NCBI GenBank assembly: GCA_015233145.1
Contig: JADFYI010000002.1
Location: 2,574 to 44,494 of the forward strand
Reading direction: 5' to 3'
Origin: Candidatus Omnitrophota bacterium
Lineage (GTDB): Bacteria; Omnitrophota; Gorgyraeia; Zapsychrales; Fredricksoniimonadaceae
Length of the DNA stretch: 41,921 nucleotides
Shown here: positions 33,862-41,738 of the stretch, piece after piece
Position numbering within the stretch: the stretch's first letter is position 1
Layout of the letters: every line of letters starts with the position of its first letter
The notes under the pieces: generated by a model
Told to the model about the DNA's origin: nothing
Seen by the model: the letters and a program-made list of their open reading frames with translations, nothing else
Databases searched by the model: none
Made by a program: the position numbers and the translations under genes

Positions 33862-34767
33862 ATGTCAAAAATTCTTGCGGCCATTCTTTTTTTCTTCGCG
33901 GTTCTTTTCACCACACCGCCTCTTTTTGCCCAGGAGTCTGTCACGGTTGAGGGGTGCAATTTTGCGGTGCAAAAGGTTGAATTCGGAAAATTAAAACCGC
34001 GTCAGCATCCCGGCCCCGGAGACTTAACAGCAGAACAGATTGATAAAAACGACGACTCGCTGACTTTTATCGCCATCTCTTACCGGTTTATTAACAGCAA
34101 TGAAAACCGCAAACTGGACCTTAAAGAAAATTTCAGGTTTTCCCTGTCAGATGAATTTGGCAACCAGTACCGCCAGCTGAAAAAACCGGATGAATATGCA
34201 CGGCCTGTCTTATTTGTTTCAAAGAATTTCCCAAGCATTTACCCCGGGGAAACTTACGGGGAGACTCTCTTTTTTGAAGCCCCCATTGACCAGGCTTCGG
34301 TCCTCAAACTGGGGGTAGAAGCGTCGGCCATAGGCAACAGCCAGCCTGTTGAACTTAAAATTTTTCTTAAAGGTTTGCGGAGGCTGGATACCAAGAAGAA
34401 AATCACCAAGCCCTTGCCGTTGCCTGAATCTAAATCCCTGGCAGAAGGCCCTCTAGGAATCAAAATCGCCTTTCCAGAGCAAGGGCATATTTTCAATCCA
34501 GGCGATTTAATTCACCTTAAAGTGCTTGTTTCCGGGCCCAATATCCCTAAAAGGATTATTGTTGATGCCCTTGAACATACCCTGGAAGATAACGTCCCTG
34601 CCAGAGAAAATGTTTATGATATTGTCATCCCGTCAAACCAGGCTTCAGGACAAATAAGCTTGAGTGTTATCGGACAATGGCCTGAAGAACCCACAGATTT
34701 GAAAGTAGCATCTGACAGCATCCTTGTGAATATCAGGGAAAACAGCCTTTTGGATGCATTTAACTAA
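33862..34767 (+). CDS. Exported protein of unknown function (beta-rich)
   Basis: A 301-residue exported protein with a signal peptide (1-24: M-S-K-I-L-A-A-I-L-F then FAQE). The central part has an Ig-like or DUF4352-like appearance: FIAISYRFINSNENRKLDL, then FRFSLSDEFGNQYRQL and ETLFFEAPIDQ. The final 90 residues form a second beta-sandwich-like domain (IKIAFPEQGHIFNPGDLIHLKVLVSG). The start at 33862 is chosen because the promoter -10 box ends at 33830, so an ATG at 33799 could not be in the mRNA. No catalytic motif seen. Confidence 0.65.
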   Translation: MSKILAAILFFFAVLFTTPPLFAQESVTVEGCNFAVQKVEFGKLKPRQHPGPGDLTAEQIDKNDDSLTFIAISYRFINSNENRKLDLKENFRFSLSDEFGNQYRQLKKPDEYARPVLFVSKNFPSIYPGETYGETLFFEAPIDQASVLKLGVEASAIGNSQPVELKIFLKGLRRLDTKKKITKPLPLPESKSLAEGPLGIKIAFPEQGHIFNPGDLIHLKVLVSGPNIPKRIIVDALEHTLEDNVPARENVYDIVIPSNQASGQISLSVIGQWPEEPTDLKVASDSILVNIRENSLLDAFN

Positions 34768-34810
34768 AAGATAAAACTCCCGTCTAGTTCACGGCAACAT
34801 TGCCCTCATA

Positions 34811-34819
34811 TGCTATACT
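34811..34819 (+). promoter_or_regulatory. Extended -10 promoter element
   Basis: TGCTATACT (TG at 34811-34812, TATACT at 34814-34819), with no good -35 at the normal distance, consistent with an extended -10 promoter. It is followed by AAGGGG and the ATG at 34837. Confidence 0.5.
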
Positions 34820-34836
34820 TTTAAAAAGGGGAAAAT

Positions 34837-35331
34837 ATGCCTCGTATTTATAAAATAACGTTCTTTTTGGCTCTTGGCTTATCCTTGTTAACAGCTTTTT
34901 TCTCAAGGACAGCCTTGGCTGAAAGTGAAAAGAAAGCCATCGCAAAGCTTGAACCTATTTATGGTGAAGGGCTTTACAATGTGCCTGTCGTGATGCGCGA
35001 GGCTTTTTTGGACCGTACAGGAAAATTGTGGCACCAGGTTACTGATCATGACCGTTATTGGTTTATTAAAAACTGGAAGAATCAGGAGACAGCAGCTATT
35101 GAATCTCGAAAAACAATTGCCAAAAAGAAAAAACTCAGGGACAAGGAACTGCAGGGCAAAGAAAGAGAACACAATCTTGAGCTTCTTCAGGAAAAACGTA
35201 AAGAAATGGAACGTGAACGCAAGAAAATTTCTGAAAAAAATGCTCAAAAGAAAGAACTGGCTAAGAAAATAGCAGAGCGCGAGAAAATTTTGAGAAAACT
35301 CCGTCAACTGCAGAACCAAAAAAGGGATTAA
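34837..35331 (+). CDS. Exported coiled-coil protein
   Basis: A 164-residue protein: signal peptide (1-27, ending T-A-L-A-E), a short globular segment (about 30-80, GEGLYNVPVVMREAFLDRTG and HDRYWFIKNW) and a long charged coiled coil from about 85 to the end (Lys/Glu/Arg/Gln heptads, KKKLRDKELQGKEREHN). Likely periplasmic or envelope attached. The ribosome-binding site AAGGGG fits the ATG. I recognise no family; the globular segment is a possible search anchor. Confidence 0.6.
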   Translation: MPRIYKITFFLALGLSLLTAFFSRTALAESEKKAIAKLEPIYGEGLYNVPVVMREAFLDRTGKLWHQVTDHDRYWFIKNWKNQETAAIESRKTIAKKKKLRDKELQGKEREHNLELLQEKRKEMERERKKISEKNAQKKELAKKIAEREKILRKLRQLQNQKRD

Positions 35332-35342
35332 CCCTGACCCAG

Positions 35343-36002
35343 ATGAACAAAACTTTAAACGCCGTCATTTTTGACATGGACGGTGTTATTACCAATACCA
35401 TGCCTTACCATTACCGCGTATGGAAAAAAATTTTTCATGACGAGGGTATTTCTGTCAGCAAATTCCAGGTCTACAAGCGGGAAGGGCAAAAAGGTATTGA
35501 AAGCCTGCGGGAAATCTTTGCGCTTCATCATAAGCCTTTTTGTGATAAGTATGGACAGGCTCTTCTTGCAAAAAAAGAAAAAATTTTAAAAAATATCGTT
35601 AAAACAAGGTTTGTCCCTGGCGCGTGTTTATTTCTAAAGAAAATGAAGAAAAATGGCTTTCGCCTCGCCCTTGTGACCGGAACATCACGCCACGAAGTGG
35701 AACAAATTTTACCAAAAGACATTTATCATCTTTTTGATGTTGTTATCTGTGGATCTGATGTTAAAAAAGGAAAACCGCACCCTGAACCATATTTAAAGGC
35801 TATAAAAGCATTAAAAATCAAAAGGGGAGAGGCATTTGTAGTGGAAAATGCCCCTTTGGGCATAGCATCTGCCAAAAAAGCAGGCCTGCGCTGCCTGGCA
35901 CTGAAAACATCCCTGCCAGCAAAATATTTAAAAGAAGCTGACGCTGTATTTAACGGATTTGCATCCCTTGAAAGGTATGTCCATGGCCAGTATTGTTTCT
36001 AA
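35343..36002 (+). CDS. HAD-superfamily phosphatase, beta-phosphoglucomutase-like
   Basis: A 219-residue haloacid-dehalogenase-type phosphatase/phosphomutase. Nucleophile loop IFDMDGVITNT (Asp11, Asp13), motif II Thr in VTGTSRHEV, motif III Lys in KKGKPHPEPYL, motif IV VVENAPLGIASAKKAG, which has Glu-Asn instead of the usual Glu-Asp. Cap domain near residues 17-85. Substrate not readable. The ATG at 35343 is 11 bases after the previous stop and the end overlaps the NAD kinase start by 20 bases. Confidence 0.88.
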   Translation: MNKTLNAVIFDMDGVITNTMPYHYRVWKKIFHDEGISVSKFQVYKREGQKGIESLREIFALHHKPFCDKYGQALLAKKEKILKNIVKTRFVPGACLFLKKMKKNGFRLALVTGTSRHEVEQILPKDIYHLFDVVICGSDVKKGKPHPEPYLKAIKALKIKRGEAFVVENAPLGIASAKKAGLRCLALKTSLPAKYLKEADAVFNGFASLERYVHGQYCF

Positions 36003-36849
36003 AAGAAATCCTGTGCTTTTAATTTACAAGCAAAGTTCGCTTTCTGTGGCTGGAAAGTTATCCGGGAAATTAAAAAATACCAAACGATTTGAGGACAATC
36101 ATCGTGTTCATTATGCCAGCCTAAATAAAATTGAGGCCGTATTAAGGGATTTTGGCGTTGTGTATCATAAAAAAACAAGAAATCCCAACGCGGATTACAG
36201 CGCATTTGGCCTTATCATTACGGTTGGCGGTGACGGCACAGTCCTGGATGTTGCGCGTAACACCAGCAATTCCCAGCTGGTTTTGGGAGTCAATTCAGAT
36301 CCCAACTGGAGCATTGGCCAATTTTGTTCGGCCACGGCATTGACTTTTGAAGAAGTGCTTTCCCATGTTCTTAAAGGCACACACAAAATTTCACGCCTTT
36401 ATAAATTAAAAGCAGTGCTCAATGACGGCAAAACCAAAAAGACCATGGAATGCCTCAATGATATCCTGATTTGTCACAGCAATCCAGCGGCCATGAGCCG
36501 TTATGAGTTAACAATCAACGGCAGGGTGGAAGAGCAACGGAGTTCCGGTGTCTGGTTTTCTTCAGCCGCAGGGTCTACCGGCGCGATCCTTTCTGCGGGC
36601 GGTAAAAAACTGCCGATTTCCAGCTTAAATATTCAATATAAGCCCAGAGAGCTTTACCATTCCAGAAAAAACTCTGCTTATCATTTAACAGGCGGGGTGA
36701 TTGGCCCGGCTCAAAAAGCTGTTATTGTTTCCTACATGCCGCGAGGGAGTGTCTTTATTGACGGCGCCCATGTGAGGTTTCCTTTTACATACAGCCATAA
36801 GGCTGAAATTTCCCACTCTTCACATTACGTTCAACTCGTCAATGCCTAA
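35983..36849 (+). CDS. nadK: NAD kinase (ATP/NAD-dependent)
   Basis: Phosphorylates NAD to NADP. A 288-residue protein with the family signature VGGDGTVLDVAR (GGDGT at 82-86), the LNDILICHSNPAAMSRYEL substrate block, and the WFSSAAGSTGAILSAGG segment. ATG 35983 fits AAAGG 7 bases upstream; two upstream in-frame codons (TTG 35959, ATG 35977) are less likely. The gene overlaps the HAD gene and mutY (8 bases), so the three form one unit. Confidence 0.88.
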   Translation: MASIVSKRNPVLLIYKQSSLSVAGKLSGKLKNTKRFEDNHRVHYASLNKIEAVLRDFGVVYHKKTRNPNADYSAFGLIITVGGDGTVLDVARNTSNSQLVLGVNSDPNWSIGQFCSATALTFEEVLSHVLKGTHKISRLYKLKAVLNDGKTKKTMECLNDILICHSNPAAMSRYELTINGRVEEQRSSGVWFSSAAGSTGAILSAGGKKLPISSLNIQYKPRELYHSRKNSAYHLTGGVIGPAQKAVIVSYMPRGSVFIDGAHVRFPFTYSHKAEISHSSHYVQLVNA

Positions 36850-37909
36850 AAAATCCAGCTTTTCACAAGAAATTCTATCCTGGTACCGGGCCAACAAGCG
36901 CAGTTTGCCGTGGCGTGAGACCAAAGACCCTTATAAAATCTGGGTTTCAGAAATCATGCTCCAACAGACGACTGTCAAGGCCGTGATCGACTATTATCGT
37001 CGGTGGATTGTCCGTTTCCCGACGGTAGAATCGCTTGCTCAGGCGAGCCTGGATGATGTGTTAAAGAACTGGCAAGGCCTGGGCTATTATAACCGCGCCA
37101 AAAACCTGCATAAAGCCGCTCAAATGGTGGTTCAGGAATTTAAAGGCGTTTTACCCAAAGACCCTCAAGTGGTCCGGAAAATACCCGGATTCGGGCCTTA
37201 TACTGTGGGCGCTGTTTTAAGCATTGCGTATGATATTAAGTTGCCGATCATTGATGCCAATGTCCGCCGGGTTTTTATGCGCCAGTTAGGTATTCAAGGG
37301 CTTGCTGACACAAGCCAGGATAAGGCAATCCTCGTACATCTTTTAAAAATTATGCCTGATCAGCATATTGGTGATTTTAACCAGGCGCTTATGGAACTGG
37401 GGGCTTTAATATGCAGGTCTAAAGAACCGGTGTGCAATATTTGCCCTGTTAACAAGCACTGTAAGGCTTATGAACAAGATATTCAGGAGCTTATTCCAGC
37501 CCCTAAAAAGGTAGAAATCAAGGATATTAAGGCTGTTGTCGGCATTGTTCAAGACCTCAAAGGCCGATATTTGATCCAGCAAAGGCCATCCAAGGGGCTT
37601 TTAGCCAATTTATGGGAATTTCCTGGAGGTAAAATCGAAAAAACAGATAAAACGCCTCAAGAGGCCTTAAAACGTGAGTTTAAGGAAGAACTTCAGTGTG
37701 ATGCCTTGGTAGGGAATAGAATTTGCGAAGTTTCGCATTATTATACGCAATTTAAAGTCAAACTCACAGCCTTTGAAGTTAAACTTCAGGGAAGCCTGGG
37801 GCCAGGAAAATATATTTGGGTTAGCCCCAAAGACTTGCAAGGGAAATATGCCATGCCATCAGGGAGCGCAAAGATTGTGGAAGTCCTCATAAAAACCAGA
37901 CATTCTTAA
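36842..37909 (+). CDS. mutY: Adenine DNA glycosylase MutY with C-terminal NUDIX domain
   Basis: Removes adenine opposite 8-oxoguanine. 355 residues. The catalytic Glu37 (SEIMLQQTT) and Asp138 (IIDANVRRV) match the Escherichia coli residues in position. The helix-hairpin-helix is KIPGFGPYTVGAVLS. The [4Fe-4S] ligands are Cys191, Cys198, Cys201 and Cys207 (spacing 6-2-5). The NUDIX-like recognition domain (about 240-350) contains LLANLWEFPGGKIEK and ALKREFKEEL. Complete, with nothing missing. Starts inside the end of nadK. Confidence 0.96.
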   Translation: MPKKSSFSQEILSWYRANKRSLPWRETKDPYKIWVSEIMLQQTTVKAVIDYYRRWIVRFPTVESLAQASLDDVLKNWQGLGYYNRAKNLHKAAQMVVQEFKGVLPKDPQVVRKIPGFGPYTVGAVLSIAYDIKLPIIDANVRRVFMRQLGIQGLADTSQDKAILVHLLKIMPDQHIGDFNQALMELGALICRSKEPVCNICPVNKHCKAYEQDIQELIPAPKKVEIKDIKAVVGIVQDLKGRYLIQQRPSKGLLANLWEFPGGKIEKTDKTPQEALKREFKEELQCDALVGNRICEVSHYYTQFKVKLTAFEVKLQGSLGPGKYIWVSPKDLQGKYAMPSGSAKIVEVLIKTRHS

Positions 37910-38226
37910 TAACAAAACCTTTGGCTGGGCAGGCCTTTTTCAAGCGGGAGACACTTCCTATAATATATGTTATGTTAACTTCATACATAGGAAAAGCGCA
38001 TTGGGCCCCGGTTTAAAGCATTTTAAAGCCCGTTGCCCATTTGAGTATCTTTTAACCTTATCTTTGTGATAAAATGTTTTCATCTTCTCTGTTTAAACGG
38101 ATCATATTTATTCGTAGGGGTTCGATTCCTCGAACCATATTACCTTTAACCGTAGGGACTTAATTTTAAATCGTAGGGGCTCAATTTATTGAGCCCAATA
38201 AAAGTCAATGAAAGTTACCTCCTGTT
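37910..38226 (+). other. Gene-free spacer before the U32 gene
   Basis: About 317 bases with no credible gene. It holds TGGGC...GCCCA pairing around TTTAAAGC repeats near 38001-38041 and the CGTAGGG palindrome cluster listed separately. No clear promoter or ribosome-binding site for the downstream gene could be assigned. Confidence 0.6.
38112..38196 (+). repeat. Cluster of three CGTAGGG palindromic units
   Basis: Unit A: CGTAGGGG then a 7-bp hairpin GGTTCGA/TCGAACC at 38119-38136. Unit B: CGTAGGGACTTAATTTTAA at 38151-38169, hairpin arm incomplete. Unit C: CGTAGGGG then an 8-bp stem GGGCTCAA/TTGAGCCC at 38177-38196. The arms differ in sequence between units but remain self-complementary, as expected for a REP-like element family with compensatory change. 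The GGTTCGATTCC in unit A is not a tRNA T-arm. Confidence 0.7.
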
Positions 38227-39528
38227 ATGGCCAAGACCACAGAATTAGTTATCCCTGCCGGCGATTTAGAAAAACTAAAATACGCCATTGCTTTTGGCGC
38301 AGATGCCGTGTATTTAGGGATCCCCAAGTATTCCTTACGGGCCCGTGAAAACGGGTTTAAAAGCCTGGCTGATGTGGCCTTAGCCATAGATTATACTCAT
38401 AAATCAGACAAAAAAGCCTATGTTACAGCCAATGTTTTTGCCCATAACAGCAAGGTTTCAGGCTTTGTGAAGTATGTTGACGACCTCTTAAGGCTTTGTA
38501 AGCCCGATGCCTGGATTTTGTCAGACCCAGGCCTTATCAGCCTCATGCGTGAACATTTTCCCAAAGAAGCCATCCATATTTCTGTTCAATCCAATGTTAT
38601 TAATTATGCCTCAGCCAAATTTTGGCAAACCATGGGCGCTAAACGCATTATTTTGTCGCGCGAAATCACAATTGCGGAAATGAAAGAAATCCATGCCGCA
38701 GCGCCCGACCTGGAACTGGAATCCTTTGTGCATGGGGCCATCTGTATCGCCTATTCTGGACGCTGTCTTATATCAAATTATCTCACCCACAGGGATTCTA
38801 ACCAAGGCCTTTGCACCAACTCGTGCCGCTGGCAGTATAAACTCTTAAAGAAAGACGCCGCAGCCACAGAAACCCCTTACGCCGATAAATATATTCCTTT
38901 AAAAGACGAATTCGCGCTTGAAGAGGCTGAACGCAAAGGCGAATTACTCCCCTTGGATGAAGACGAAAACGGCACTTATTTGATGAATGCCAAGGATTTA
39001 TGCGCCATTGAGTGCTTAAATGAGCTTAAAGCCGCCGGCATCAGTGCCTTTAAGGTGGAAGGACGCTCCAAGACCGTGTATTACGTGAGCATGATTACCC
39101 GCGCTTACCGTCGGGCTATCAACGACATGAAGCTTGGCAAACCCTTTAACCCCGAACATATGAAAGACATTTTAGCCACATCCGCACGCGGCTACACCCA
39201 AGGCTTTTTGCATGGCAACCCCCAAGAATCTGCCCTGGAATATAACAAAAGCGGCTCGGCATCCTCGACTTATCGCTTTACCGGAATTGTGACAGGCTAC
39301 GACAATGACAAGAAATTAATGAAAGTTGACGTACGCAATCCCATCAAGATCAACCATTCCTATGAACTGTGCCTGCCTGACCAGGATATTATTCTGGATG
39401 TGAAAGAAATCTTCAATGACAAGGCCCAACCCGTCAACGAAATCCACGGAGGACTCCACTCCTGCTGGCTCCCCTATCCCCAAAACCCCGGTGATTTTGC
39501 GCTTTTTAGGGAGAAAATTGATGCGTAA
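38227..39528 (+). CDS. Peptidase U32 family protein, TrhP (YegQ)-like
   Basis: A 433-residue cytoplasmic protein related to YegQ/TrhP, which takes part in 5-hydroxyuridine formation in tRNA. Opening ELVIPAGDLEKLKYAIAFGADAVYLG, and the U32 signature ESFVHGAICIAYSGRCLIS (165-183). Cysteines at 173, 180, 196 and 200 likely bind a [4Fe-4S] cluster. The C-terminal beta-barrel domain (about 345-433) is the nucleic-acid-binding part in this group. Near the usual length (about 450). The last bases overlap the start of a small fragment gene (39521). Confidence 0.85.
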   Translation: MAKTTELVIPAGDLEKLKYAIAFGADAVYLGIPKYSLRARENGFKSLADVALAIDYTHKSDKKAYVTANVFAHNSKVSGFVKYVDDLLRLCKPDAWILSDPGLISLMREHFPKEAIHISVQSNVINYASAKFWQTMGAKRIILSREITIAEMKEIHAAAPDLELESFVHGAICIAYSGRCLISNYLTHRDSNQGLCTNSCRWQYKLLKKDAAATETPYADKYIPLKDEFALEEAERKGELLPLDEDENGTYLMNAKDLCAIECLNELKAAGISAFKVEGRSKTVYYVSMITRAYRRAINDMKLGKPFNPEHMKDILATSARGYTQGFLHGNPQESALEYNKSGSASSTYRFTGIVTGYDNDKKLMKVDVRNPIKINHSYELCLPDQDIILDVKEIFNDKAQPVNEIHGGLHSCWLPYPQNPGDFALFREKIDA

Positions 39529-39688
39529 AGTAGCAGATAAAAGAAAATTTCAATCAAAGCAGAAAAAGAACAACTTAAAATCGATTCAAGAAACCAGCTA
39601 TCTTTTATCAATCTCCGGCATGAAAGATTCCATCCTTGCTGACGGAAAAACTTCCATAAAAAGCTGCGCAACAAGCCTAAAATGGTAG
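39521..39688 (+). pseudogene. Phd/YefM-type antitoxin C-terminal fragment
   Basis: A 55-codon frame with AGGGAG (39508-39513) seven bases before its ATG, overlapping the U32 stop by 8 bases. The C-terminal half, T-S-Y-L-L-S-I-S-G-M-K-D-S-I-L then a tail ending S-L-K-W, matches the C-terminal tail of Phd/YefM-family type II antitoxins (usual form E-T-L-Y-L-L-S-I-P-G-M-x-E-S-I). The N-terminal DNA-binding part is missing and replaced by a Lys-rich stretch, and no toxin gene follows. I read it as a remnant, perhaps still translated, left by past rearrangement. Confidence 0.5.
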
Positions 39689-39690
39689 CC

Positions 39691-39786
39691 TTATGGTTTA
39701 GGCACGGAACGATTCAGACAACGGCAATGTATGACAAGAGAAATAACAGACCTGAAGATAGGCCAACGTAGAGAGTAAAATATTGA
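39691..39786 (+). pseudogene. Decayed tyrosine-recombinase (integrase) C-terminus
   Basis: A short frame reads L-W-F-R-H-G-T-I-Q-T-T-A-M-Y-D-K-R followed by N-N-R-P-E-D-R-P-T, a stop (39769), then R-V-K-Y and a second stop. This matches the C-terminal end of tyrosine integrases (H-A-x-I-x-T-T-x-x-Y-D-R-R...R-P-E-D-x-P-T-F-K-V-x-Y) including the catalytic His and Tyr positions. Everything upstream of the His is lost and one codon became a stop. It marks an old integration event at the boundary of the accessory region. Confidence 0.6.
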
Positions 39787-39793
39787 ACCCTTT

Positions 39794-40300
39794 CTAACGG
39801 CGCATTGTTTCTGCCAAACAATTAATTACATGTTTCCCGTAACTATATGACTTTCTTACCTCACTATACGTTGCGTTCGCAGGAATGGTTCCTTCATGCA
39901 CGAAGTCATGCCGCCAAGTAACAATATTCCTGTAACAATTGCTCGGGCTCACACGATCAGTCTTGAGTAATTCTGCCTCTTTCCTGCATAATATTTTCTC
40001 AAAACGACTAACATATTTTTCTCCGAATTTCTTGATATATTCATCCTTTAGCGTTACGATCCTAATTTTTCCATTTAGCCGTTCAAAATAGGCAGATGCG
40101 AAATTGCCCAACACTTTATGTTTCCCTTCAGCGAACTCAATAAAGATTGTCTTAATAGCTAGCTCGTACACAGTAACGGCACTTACGGCTAAGAACCCAG
40201 TACAACGTGATTGAATAAAAGGATCAGTTATTACTCCTATTACAGAATCGAGGTGATTAAGATAATCATCAGCAAGTTGAAAGTGGCTTGTGTGGGGCAT
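39794..40300 (-). CDS. HEPN-family putative RNase
   Basis: A 168-residue helical protein with the HEPN ribonuclease motif R-x4-H: Arg130 and His135 in NIVTWRHDFVHEG, so both catalytic-type residues are present. Overall sequence is closest in feel to the RiboL-PSP / MAE_28990-type HEPN proteins that travel with DUF262 genes, but I am not certain of the subfamily. ATG 40300 begins 4 bases after the DUF262 stop; a longer frame from 40399 would overlap DUF262 by about 95 bases, so I reject it. HEPN enzymes often cut RNA in phage defence or toxin-antitoxin systems. Base composition is more AT-rich than the housekeeping genes upstream. Confidence 0.7.
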   Translation of the reverse strand: MPHTSHFQLADDYLNHLDSVIGVITDPFIQSRCTGFLAVSAVTVYELAIKTIFIEFAEGKHKVLGNFASAYFERLNGKIRIVTLKDEYIKKFGEKYVSRFEKILCRKEAELLKTDRVSPSNCYRNIVTWRHDFVHEGTIPANATYSEVRKSYSYGKHVINCLAETMRR

Positions 40301-40304
40301 AAAT

Positions 40305-41402
40305 TTACGCAATAAGATACTCGTGCGCCTTTTCAAATCGCTGCTTAACGACAACTGGGTCACTCGTGCTGTAATAAGTCGCTTGGATAAATTGATCATC
40401 TTTTAACAATTTTTTGTACCGATCAGAAAGATCGTCCGGTAATTTATTAAGATTATCCAAAATTGTGCAAAAGATTGAGTCTAGTGCGGAGGTGTTAAGA
40501 GGACCACGAACATGGAACGGCTTAAGATCGAACTTTTCTAGAATAATTTCGGTTGTTTTTGGAAAATCATTCACGAACTTTTTTATTCGCTGCGAACTGC
40601 CAGTGCGCTCTTTATCCATTGTCTTGTTTATAAATTCTTTCATGGGCTTTTCATATTCACGCCAAACATGACTTAAAGATAAAATACGAAGGATGAGCTC
40701 AACATCTTTCTGGTGGCGATCTGGCAATTTTTTACCTATTAATTCTCTCCAGTTCTTGTCTTCGTTCAGTTCCTTTAAAATGCGAACAATTTCCCCTCTA
40801 AAAACACAATTCCGTATTTCTTGAGGCTTCAGAGGCGTGCCCCCCGTATTCAAACGTTCAAAAATGTGATAAATGCTTGTTGCTTGCCCCTTGGGGTTCA
40901 ATTGCCTAATATTAATAGCGCGAAGCACTGCTGATTTAAGTTTTCGTTGCCATGTTTCCTCTAAATCAACAAAGCGTTTCTTCGCAAACGGGCTCTTCTC
41001 ATCCAAACCGTGAAGACGAAAAACTTGGCGTTTTTCTTGAAGATTTGGAGATCCAAAATACCCTTCAAGAAAATAAACAACACTCATAATTCTTTGTTGG
41101 CCATCGATTACTTGGCTCTTATTTTGTTCATCTACGTAAAAAAACACCTGCGGAACTGGCAACCCTAATAAGAAAGATTCAATCAAAAGCGATGCCTGTT
41201 GAATATTCCAGACAAAATTCCTCTGAAACTCCGGGATAACAATGTCTTTATTGTTCCACATTTCATTTATTCCGCTCAACGTAAGGTCGGATGGATATGA
41301 GGCAATGTCATAAGTAACGTAACTCTCGTCTTCGTTCATAACCTCATCGACGACCAATTCCTCTTCCTTCTGATCAGAAAATACTTTATTAGTTTTCTTC
41401 AT
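40305..41402 (-). CDS. DUF262 (ParB/Srx-like) protein, defence-type
   Basis: A 365-residue protein with the DUF262 motifs: IPEFQRNFVW (56-65), VIDGQQR (98-104) and the FERLNTGGTPLKPQE block (181-195). DUF262 is the nucleotide-dependent ParB/sulfiredoxin-like module in GmrS, BrxU and SspE-type defence proteins. Here no DUF1524/HNH nuclease domain follows, so cutting probably falls to the HEPN partner encoded 4 bases downstream. The start ATG at 41402 has GGGGAG upstream on the reverse strand. Lower G+C than the main genome region and the flanking mobile-element debris suggest horizontal transfer. Confidence 0.85.
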   Translation of the reverse strand: MKKTNKVFSDQKEEELVVDEVMNEDESYVTYDIASYPSDLTLSGINEMWNNKDIVIPEFQRNFVWNIQQASLLIESFLLGLPVPQVFFYVDEQNKSQVIDGQQRIMSVVYFLEGYFGSPNLQEKRQVFRLHGLDEKSPFAKKRFVDLEETWQRKLKSAVLRAINIRQLNPKGQATSIYHIFERLNTGGTPLKPQEIRNCVFRGEIVRILKELNEDKNWRELIGKKLPDRHQKDVELILRILSLSHVWREYEKPMKEFINKTMDKERTGSSQRIKKFVNDFPKTTEIILEKFDLKPFHVRGPLNTSALDSIFCTILDNLNKLPDDLSDRYKKLLKDDQFIQATYYSTSDPVVVKQRFEKAHEYLIA

Positions 41403-41465
41403 TATTTGTCTCCCCGTAAATAATAAAAATTATCTTATTATCACTCTTAGCTTCGACTTATCATA

Positions 41466-41576
41466 ATGACCAACGATAAAAGACCAAAAAATTATGGTGA
41501 CACCCTAATTTCTATAAATTATCTGAAGCCTTACACAATTGATGATATTCTTTCCGGAAACAAGGAAAAAACTTAA
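41466..41576 (+). CDS. Possible 36-codon frame divergent from DUF262
   Basis: A 36-codon open frame from ATG 41466 to a TAA at 41574 (opening M-T-N-D-K-R-P-K-N-Y, ending N-K-E-K-T). No ribosome-binding site and no known relative; it could be a coding remnant or chance. It lies in the DUF262 upstream region and contains one TGGTGACAC copy. Confidence 0.25.
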   Translation: MTNDKRPKNYGDTLISINYLKPYTIDDILSGNKEKT

Positions 41577-41704
41577 ATACTAAAACTACATACGCTGTGT
41601 AATTCTGGTGACACACACTTAATTATTCAGAAATAAGAGTGTTCATCATAATTATAACCTATTAAAAGTGTCCGTCAAACCCGGGTCAGCTCAGTGTGTC
41701 ACCA
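41495..41704. repeat. TGGTGACAC repeats, two of them inverted
   Basis: TGGTGACACCC at 41495-41505, TGGTGACACAC at 41606-41616 and the perfect reverse complement GTGTGTCACCA at 41694-41704. The last two form an 11-bp inverted repeat enclosing 77 bases. Arms of this kind look like ends of a small non-autonomous element or an insertion-sequence remnant; no transposase is present. Confidence 0.5.
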
Positions 41705-41738
41705 CAATTAATTAGCATTCAACTTTCTATAATCCCCG

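Larger units (their letters stand above)
41403..41738 (+). other. AT-rich spacer upstream of DUF262
   Basis: No convincing gene. Holds the DUF262 ribosome-binding site (reverse strand), the doubtful 36-codon frame, and the TGGTGACAC repeats. A clear promoter could not be assigned. Confidence 0.55.

Noticed and set aside
38119-38136. GGTTCGATTCC looked like a tRNA T-arm
   Set aside because: No acceptor stem, anticodon arm or CCA can be drawn around it, and the segment is part of a recurring CGTAGGG hairpin unit.
39416-39520. Longer start for the antitoxin-like fragment
   Set aside because: It lies inside the U32 gene, while ATG 39521 has a good ribosome-binding site.
40301-40399. Longer HEPN start at 40399
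   Set aside because: Would overlap DUF262 by about 95 bases; the ATG at 40300 lies just after the DUF262 stop and keeps the whole HEPN core.
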